Source: Streptococcus gordonii (lineage in GTDB: Bacteria > Bacillota > Bacilli > Lactobacillales > Streptococcaceae). From it: a DNA stretch of 20,809 nucleotides. The stretch is taken from contig NZ_LQWV01000011.1 of NCBI RefSeq assembly GCF_001553855.1, forward strand, positions 1 through 20,809. Direction: 5' to 3'. How positions within the stretch are numbered: the first letter of the stretch is position 1; every line of letters begins with the position of its first letter. The notes beneath the pieces are model-generated. The model saw only the letters and a list, made by a program, of their open reading frames with translations, had not been told where the DNA came from and made no database searches. The translations under genes were made by a program, and so were the position numbers. This document shows, piece by piece, positions 18,101 through 20,809 of this stretch.

Positions 18101-20066
18101 CACTCTTGGTGGTAAGAAAGCAGACGCAGCTGTAGCGAAAAACGGTCAAACTCTGGAAGTAACCTTCCCAGAAGAGACTGTGAAAGCAAATGGTGGTAAG
18201 AAAGTCCAAGTAACCTTCAAAGCGAAGATTAAAGCGGACGCAGACTTAACTCCATATGAAACAGCTAATAGCTACTCTGTACCAAATACAGCTTCATACT
18301 TGATTAACAATAATCCAGCAAGCAAGAAAGAAACTAAGCCAGTTACGGTTGAAGTTCCAAAACAACCTGGACCAGAGGTTACGAAGAAGATTAACCGTAC
18401 ATTGGATCACTTAGATGTTGACCGTGATGTTCCATACATGTACAATGTCAACACACAAATTCCAAAAGATATCCGCCTCTACAAAGAGTTCACCGTTACG
18501 GATACTTTGGAACCAGTTCTTGAAATTACAGGAACTCCTGTAGCTTACGTGGATGGTTATGCAACAGACGCTGTGGAAACAAAAGTGGAAGGCAATACAG
18601 TTACTGTAACAGTGAAAGACTTCGCTCGTATCAGTGGCTATAAAGAAATCCAACTTTACATTCCAGCTAAGCTGAAAGCAGATAGTGACTTATCAGCTTA
18701 CGAAAACCAAACTGTTCCAAACAAGGCAACAATTGCCTTCAAGGATAGCAATGGTAAGAACGGCACAAAAGAATCTAACCCAGTAACCGTTCGTCCACGG
18801 GACCCAGAAAAACCTGAGGAACCAAAACCAAACGAACCAGCTAAGACAGTAGGTCCGGCTGATGGATCTAACCCATCAACTGCTTACCGTCTGAAAGAAC
18901 TCAAGGAAGGCTTCCGCTTTGATGTGACAGCGAAGGTGCCAACTGATCCACTTGATGAATCAGGCAACCCTATCAAAGATGCTCAAGGCCGTGATGTGAA
19001 GACAGAATTGAATAGCTTTACGGTAACAGATGAACTTGAAAAAGTTCTGAAAGTGGACCGTGTAGCTGTTAAGGTTGAGGAAAATAAAGTCGCAGAAGCC
19101 ATTGCGAAGATTACTGCTAAGATTGAAAAAGCAGAAAGCGACCTGAAAGAGCTCGAAGGCAAAGAGACAAATGGTACTTTTGCTAAGAAACTGGCAGAAG
19201 CTGAGAAGAAGGTAGAAGAGCTAACAGCTCAATTGGCAGCAGCCAAAGAAAAAGCTGCAGCTGCGCCTGCAACTCCAGCTCCAGCTTCAGATTCTGATGC
19301 AGGCGATGCTACAGCGACACCTGCTCCAGCAGACAACAACGCTGAAGTCGCAGCCCTTGAAGAAAGCCTCAAAGCAGCACAAGCTGAATTGGAACAACTG
19401 AAAGCAGATGGTGCGAAAGCTGGTAACCTCGCAACACCTGAAGAACAAAAAGTTGAACAAGATAAGCTGAATAAGAACCTTGAACAACTGAAAGAGAGCA
19501 AAGAGAAACTCGAAAAAGCTCTCGAAGCATTCACAACAGTGAATGACAAGGGTGAGATCACGGATGAAGCTCTTGCGAAAATCGCCAAAGTAACTGTAGA
19601 AGGTCAGAAAGTTACCGTTGAAGTTACTGATAAGGCTGTTTTGGAAGCCTTGAAGGGTAGCACCTTCCGCGTCATCATCTATTCATCTATTAAAGACGGA
19701 GCAGACTTGTCTAGCTACCTGAACAAAGAGAATAATGAGACGAAGATTCCGAATAAGGCTACTGTAACCTTCAACGATAAACCGAAAGTAACGAATACAG
19801 TAAACGTTTATCCGCCAGAGCCAAATACACCGCCGCAAACACCACCACATACACCACCGACAACACCGAATACGCCGCCACCAACTACACCTGATACGCC
19901 ACCAGCGCCTAAGGGGGACTTGCCACCGGCACCAACACCAGAGCCAGAAAAACCTAAGAATATCTTGCCAAAAACAGGTACTTCTGCTACTATGGTAAAT
20001 GAGGTGATTATCGGAATGATCCTTGTGCTGATGGGACTTCTTTTGAGAAGAAAACCAAAGCATTAA
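9126..20066 (+). CDS. Giant LPXTG wall-anchored adhesin: VWA head, 18 tandem isopeptide-type Ig-like domains, coiled-coil insertion
   Basis: The product has 3646 residues. The signal peptide probably ends at VVRA|DD (33/34). The VWA head (about 74-365) has the MIDAS motif DASGS (D81, S83, S85), Thr in GGTPT (192/194) and Asp in VTDG (D225). A diverged domain (about 524-706) precedes 18 tandem domains of about 140-155 residues (707 to about 3561), each with a Lys, an Asp and an Asn placed as for Lys-Asn isopeptide bonds. The last domain is split by a coiled coil (about 3319-3485). A Pro/Thr-rich stalk (from 3562), LPKTG (3614-3618), a membrane segment and a basic tail follow, so sortase A should anchor it to peptidoglycan. 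The only cysteines are C55 and C508. The ligand is unknown. Upstream only a weak AGG (9111-9113) precedes ATG 9126. It resembles the large S. gordonii LPXTG protein encoded next to sdbA, from memory. Confidence 0.94.
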   Translation: MKDFLKKVLILFTVLLMSMPSSVLNLGTSVVRADDPLNIETRRIDEHTTITQNGCYRKIEKTDATDWTVPRKPIDLVILQDASGSFRTTIPSVKRALKRLTTYVSPDQYDENDPHLVKTDDPRTTDRVFVASYQGLDQVRYFENNDFSGNPANVYTDANSTGKNYTYGNSGLTSDQNKVHNFIDNIAVDGGTPTVPAIDDTIAQYNRVKGNMENGRKTVFLLVTDGVANGYRLPGTNTVVMDKSWTRTDAIQKAWRVDSYPEAAQDITGRANELKAAGNQLKAAVGSEGSVVVGFWERVDNFTEKYYQYGPAYLNGFGNTINIGDNRSVQAIFHDALQSMASPDKVVNGKNVSFYVNEQNNIDVFSQKILESVAAALVKDDITGEFDITEGYKVDAIRINGKKIVPKVTDPNKEIRGTITQTGNKVKISVPDSVFNPGKNSFDYDLSKEARAPETDEDSEVDPPENYVPEKEEITVPELTGKFKAGDFETRQIGGRNQTVEVQKLEYCYPSATKTVKDADASNDIGVIPDPLELTKKPSYSAQLSKKDEEFTYTVDYNFNNVPYEFEKNVMLTDPIDYRLEVVSHYAQGPDGQSWPTRVVTQQDAGGNSQSVVVADVPPQGKDYNYLIMKKAKLKMTVRLKEEYRKNQASKAYLAILQNNNGYGLVNQGNIMWNGEDDSPNQDAHAKTKDKASTIRRSNPIYVKPPLDTEVDKKVNEKEHEGLQADGEEFEYKVTAPWPGIADKFTLTDTVVDELEIVPNSAKVTVAGKSYNALTKAISINGQTIEITLDKTQLTSLNRLISRRGGSEVQEIELIFKAKIRPGADLSKYKKNGAVNIPNTADVILNDKKKTSKEVTVTPPKPKEPTVSKKINNTLDSLVTFDGQPYTYNITTAVPSDVAGYKKFVISDKLDADLEFDGQASISGPLADVFEIQTNGQTVTATVKEGKFAELAKYSFVELTIPAKVKAGVTGKTIENKAKISFTNENNVAKEVESNPVTVTPPPVTKKINENLDHLDIATGQPYKYNVKTTLPSDITSYKEFVITDTLEDELSVINEGADKPVISGPAADFFDVTVSGQKVTATMKNFAGASALAGQEIELVIPAKINDGVTRSNIPNKATFSFKDKNDHKGEKETIPVTVTPPTEPNVSKKINGDQDNATIAAETDFTYNIKTTLPNDIDTYKSFVITDTLDENLGVVNPEPSISEEAKKFFDITVSGNTVTATMKDFAKASALANKEIELVIHAKVKKESVLPEIPNTAKITYTNKNNESKEKETEPVKVTPPPITKKVNGKDQEDLASLTSTFKYTVDSKVPTVADKFVLSDTLEEVLTFDGDATVTIDGQAVTDVTVAKKGQKLTVTFDKDQVKKYAGKAVQVAFDAKIKSGYTVDQLVAKYPNGDKAAIPNKASFVVNDNPETEKFSNPVTVTPPPPNTPEIEKKVNGADSYNLQTRLEEFTYSLNTAMPTNATEFTVTDELKSVLEFAGNKGDVQVKIDGKAANDQATISTDKNTLTVAFAEKAVKANAGKSIEVTFKAKIREGANLLDYLVPGQGIRIPNKASYDIDHNPKFHKDSNEVPVTPPSPEQPPIEKDVNDKAEATLEARDEEFTYHVKTKIPYEATAFNITDTLKDVLDFSGEKGQAEATVDGKKLSDDHIAINGQTITVTLNQEELKANADKEIKLTFKAKIRPNANLAAYVVGDKVVINNQASYNVDLPDNPGVHKDSNIVPVTPPSPEKPEIEKTVNDAKEATLANRDEIFTYKVKTNVPFDATAFSIDDTIKDVLEFADAGSATLNGEALEADRISIADQKITLTLTEDQVKNNGGKEVVLTFKAKIRQGANLSGYIEKGKTVINNQASYNAAFPNDPNFHKDSNIVPVTPPNPENPPIEKKVNEAESANLGARDEEFTYTIDTTVPLDVTGFAVYDTIEKVLEFSGENAQASATVDGQPLDASHITFKGQKITVKLTEDEAKALGGKAVHVSFKAKIKAGANLSDYIEKDGTTRIYNTAKYNFNNDPGTEQSSKPVPVIPPTPTEPELKKEVNGKEAETLANRDDVFTYTVKTTVPQDATAFSISDSLVPVLEFAGEDAEASLTLNGEKLDAKQIKLKDQTISAELTEAQVKANGGKEVVLNFKAKIREGANLADYIEADGVTRVPNKASYVANFPHRPKVEKDSNIVPVTPPSPENPPVEKKVNNKPSATLDSRDEEFTYTIDTKVPVDATGFKITDELKDVLEFSGKKGKAEVTVDGDKDVIEDSQITVDKQVLTVTLTKDQVKKYGNKAVHVSFKAKIRKNVSLAGYIEADGVTRIPNIAKYIINDDPKTEKSTEPVPVIPPSPEEPGIKKEVNGQPEATLKERYEEFTYKVTTSVPQDATAFSVSDTLVPVLEFSGEKGQATATLDGQEIDANRINVADQTISMALTEDEVKANGGKEVTLTFKAKIREGANLSAYIEKGKTSIPNTASYTAGFPNRPEIHKDSNRVPVTPPTPEEPEIKKDVNGKEEETLANRNDEFTYHINTKVPFDATAFSINDELKDVLEFADGTGRATASLNGQALDADRISINGQTITVNLTEEQVKNNGGKDVNLTFTAKIRQGVNLSGYIKDGKTRIPNKASYRVDFPNNPGVTKDSNEVPVTPPSPENPPIEKKVNEAESANLGARDEEFTYTIDTTVPLDVTGFAVYDTIEKVLEFSGENAQASATVDGQPLDASHITIKGQKITVKLTEDEAKALGGKAVHVSFKAKIKAGANLSDYIEKDGTTRIYNTAKYNFNNDPGTEQSSKPVPVIPPTPTEPELKKEVNGKEAETLANRDDVFTYTVKTTVPQDATAFSISDKLEDVLEFAGESSATLAGEDLKADQITTDGQTIKLTLTEDQVKANGGKEVVLNFKAKIREGANLSAYMKADKAEVPNKASYTVGFPNKPAVTKDSNEVPVTPPSPEQPPIEKDVNSKPSETIADRTEEFTYNIHTTMPQDATGFTVTDELKDVLEFAGDVQVTLGGKKADAAVAKNGQTLEVTFPEETVKANGGKKVQVTFKAKIKADADLTPYETANSYSVPNTASYLINNNPASKKETKPVTVEVPKQPGPEVTKKINRTLDHLDVDRDVPYMYNVNTQIPKDIRLYKEFTVTDTLEPVLEITGTPVAYVDGYATDAVETKVEGNTVTVTVKDFARISGYKEIQLYIPAKLKADSDLSAYENQTVPNKATIAFKDSNGKNGTKESNPVTVRPRDPEKPEEPKPNEPAKTVGPADGSNPSTAYRLKELKEGFRFDVTAKVPTDPLDESGNPIKDAQGRDVKTELNSFTVTDELEKVLKVDRVAVKVEENKVAEAIAKITAKIEKAESDLKELEGKETNGTFAKKLAEAEKKVEELTAQLAAAKEKAAAAPATPAPASDSDAGDATATPAPADNNAEVAALEESLKAAQAELEQLKADGAKAGNLATPEEQKVEQDKLNKNLEQLKESKEKLEKALEAFTTVNDKGEITDEALAKIAKVTVEGQKVTVEVTDKAVLEALKGSTFRVIIYSSIKDGADLSSYLNKENNETKIPNKATVTFNDKPKVTNTVNVYPPEPNTPPQTPPHTPPTTPNTPPPTTPDTPPAPKGDLPPAPTPEPEKPKNILPKTGTSATMVNEVIIGMILVLMGLLLRRKPKH
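14745..15348 (+). repeat. Duplicated 604-bp segment, copy A (domain 9 and the start of domain 10)
   Basis: It aligns without gaps to copy B at an offset of 2268 bp. I count 14 mismatches by eye (about 97.7% identity); 12 are synonymous. 15054-15313 (260 bp) is identical to copy B. Confidence 0.92.
17013..17616 (+). repeat. Duplicated 604-bp segment, copy B (domain 14 and the start of domain 15)
   Basis: Partner of copy A. The amino-acid differences are Asn to Ser in the linker before the domain and Phe to Ile in HIT(F/I)KG. The perfectly identical tract is 17322-17581. After 17616 the two copies diverge abruptly within domains 10 and 15. Confidence 0.92.
19080..19580 (+). other. Coiled-coil insertion in the last repeat domain of the adhesin
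   Basis: About 165 residues rich in Ala, Glu, Lys and Leu in heptad-like runs (KLAEAEKKVEELTAQLAAAK and LEESLKAAQAELEQL), split by an Ala/Pro/Thr/Asp linker (APATPAPASDSDAGD and neighbours). The split suggests an antiparallel helical hairpin with a disordered tip. It lies between the VTDELEKVL strand and the GQKVTVEV strand of domain 18. Confidence 0.8.
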
Positions 20067-20071
20067 TGTAA

Positions 20072-20108
20072 GATAGTCCAGGAGAGCTATGCTCTTCTGG
20101 TTACTATC
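20072..20108 (+). promoter_or_regulatory. Stable hairpin without a T-run between the two surface-protein genes
   Basis: GATAGT-CCAG-GAGAGC pairs with GCTCTT-CTGG-(TT)-ACTATC around a TAT loop: 16 pairs with one 2-nt bulge. It begins 5 nt after the adhesin stop codon. The following bases (GTATTATTAGG) lack the T-run of a normal terminator, so this may be a weak terminator or an RNA processing or stability element. Confidence 0.6.
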
Positions 20109-20142
20109 GTATTATTAGGAAAAAGATTAAAGGAAAATCATT

Positions 20143-20809
20143 ATGGATAGAAAAAAGTTAATTAAGTTAGGAATCTCAGTGCTAGCTGTTAATGCTTTGG
20201 GAGCAGTAGCCGTTTATAAATATCCTGAGCTGACACATGTCCCTACTGTCTATGCAGAGGAACAGCCTGGTGAAGATGAGGAAATTCCAGATGCAGCAGA
20301 AGCTCAAGCAGCAGCGAACTTTAAAAATCAAATGGATGAATTTGAAAAAGCAATCAATGAATTCAATCCAGATGATTCAGATACTAAGGAAAGTTTGCAG
20401 TATGCTTTGGAAGATGCAGAAGGGTACCATACTACTGCAGTTAATGCGATCAAGAGTGAAGAAGGAAAGAAAGGCTTTGCCAAGTACGAAGCTCGTTACC
20501 AAGCTTTAAAAGCAAAAGCTCAAGCCCTTCTAAATGGTGAATCACCAAAACCTCAACCAGAGATCACTACTCAGGATGTTACAGTCAAAGAACCAATCCT
20601 TTATGGATCTTCAACAGTTAAAAATCCAGCTCTACCAAAAGGCACAAGAAACACAAAAGTTCAAGGTGTCAATGGTGAAAAGGAAGTTGTCTACACAATC
20701 ACTTTAACAGATGGCAAGGAAACAGGCCGTGTGAAAAAGTCTGAAACAGTTATTAAACCAGCTGTAGACGAAGTCATCGAAGAAGGTACTGGTGCAGTTA
20801 CTACAACTG
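20143..20809 (+). CDS. Exported surface protein with G5 domain (3' end outside window)
   Basis: ATG 20143 has AAAGGA (20129-20134) at normal distance, and the frame stays open to the window edge (222 residues visible). The signal peptide probably ends at VYA|EE (38/39). An acidic, helical segment follows (about 40-132, rich in Ala, Glu and Lys), then a Pro-rich linker and a G5-like domain (about 144-216) with LPKGTRNTKVQGVNGEKEV and TDGKETGR. G5 domains are found in streptococcal and staphylococcal surface adhesins and proteases and can act as stalk or binding modules. Start, signal peptide and neighbour suggest a second wall-anchored adhesin, perhaps the adjacent S. gordonii LPXTG protein, but no sorting signal is visible. 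No cysteines are seen in this part. It may share a transcript with the giant adhesin across the hairpin at 20072-20108. Confidence 0.88.
   Translation, partial: MDRKKLIKLGISVLAVNALGAVAVYKYPELTHVPTVYAEEQPGEDEEIPDAAEAQAAANFKNQMDEFEKAINEFNPDDSDTKESLQYALEDAEGYHTTAVNAIKSEEGKKGFAKYEARYQALKAKAQALLNGESPKPQPEITTQDVTVKEPILYGSSTVKNPALPKGTRNTKVQGVNGEKEVVYTITLTDGKETGRVKKSETVIKPAVDEVIEEGTGAVTTT

Larger units (their letters stand above)
11244..19808 (+). repeat. Array of 18 tandem Ig-like isopeptide-type domains within the adhesin gene
   Basis: Domains begin at about 11244, 11718, 12132, 12561, 12978, 13425, 13878, 14331, 14775, 15225, 15681, 16137, 16590, 17043, 17493, 17937, 18372 and 18837; most units are 410-475 bp. 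Each starts with [KESTDA]K-x-[VI], usually followed by N, then has FTY-like and (V/I/L)-x-D-x-(L/I/V) strands, FKAKI, (P/N/Y/E)-N-x-A, and a V-T-P-P-type linker. Domains 2-4 and 17 form one subtype (KKIN); domains 6-16 form another with T-A-F and V-L-E-F motifs. Confidence 0.9.

Noticed and set aside
11244..19808. Repeats in the adhesin as a CRISPR array or mobile element
   Set aside because: The repeats are about 450 bp, in frame, and encode protein domains; there are no short repeats with unique spacers, transposase or terminal inverted repeats.
20237..20509. 90-codon frame near the right edge
   Set aside because: It is in another frame inside the G5-domain protein, which has a ribosome binding site, a signal peptide and an open frame from 20143 to the edge.

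Overview
The window reads as chromosomal DNA of an oral, mitis-group Streptococcus. The evidence is the low-GC coding style, the block pbp2A / rpmG-secE / nusG, LPXTG surface proteins and GBS-Bsp repeats. The thiol-disulfide oxidoreductase matches SdbA as I remember it from S. gordonii, including its CPDC active site at residues 86-89. The order atlS-like autolysin, acyltransferase, pseudouridine synthase, pbp2A, metallopeptidase, rpmG-secE, nusG, sdbA, giant adhesin, second surface protein also agrees with my memory of S. gordonii. That species call is from memory and has not been searched.

Layout. 1-1211: C-terminal part of a secreted peptidoglycan hydrolase with Bsp-like repeats and a CHAP-type catalytic domain. 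1475-2446: membrane acyltransferase. 2621-3493 (minus): RluA/RluD-type pseudouridine synthase, divergent from pbp2A (3644-5866), a bifunctional penicillin-binding protein. 5990-6904 (minus): membrane-anchored zinc metallopeptidase converging on pbp2A across a shared terminator. 7055-7393: rpmG-secE operon. 7577-8113: nusG with its own promoter and a hairpin-bearing leader. 8498-9061: sdbA. 9126-20066: one 10.9-kb gene for a 3646-residue wall-anchored adhesin. 20143 to the edge: N-terminal part of a second exported protein with a G5 domain.

The adhesin takes up more than half of the window. It has a signal peptide, a VWA head with an intact MIDAS, one diverged domain, then 18 tandem Ig-like domains. 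All 18 keep a Lys / Asp / Asn pattern that could form intramolecular isopeptide bonds. The last domain is interrupted by a coiled-coil insertion of about 165 residues. A proline-rich stalk and an LPKTG sorting signal follow. A 604-bp segment recurs 2268 bp downstream (exactly five domains away), including a 260-bp perfectly identical tract.

The most interesting link is between sdbA and its surroundings. The adhesin has only two cysteines in 3646 residues, one on each side of the VWA head, and its gene starts 64 bp after the oxidoreductase gene with no terminator between them. The visible part of the autolysin and the metallopeptidase also have exactly two cysteines each. This suggests a neighbourhood of exported proteins that each carry one disulfide, made by SdbA.

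Other points of note are three genes whose start codons lie only 6-7 nt after a -10 box (possible leaderless mRNAs), and a terminator-like hairpin almost at the predicted start of the nusG transcript.
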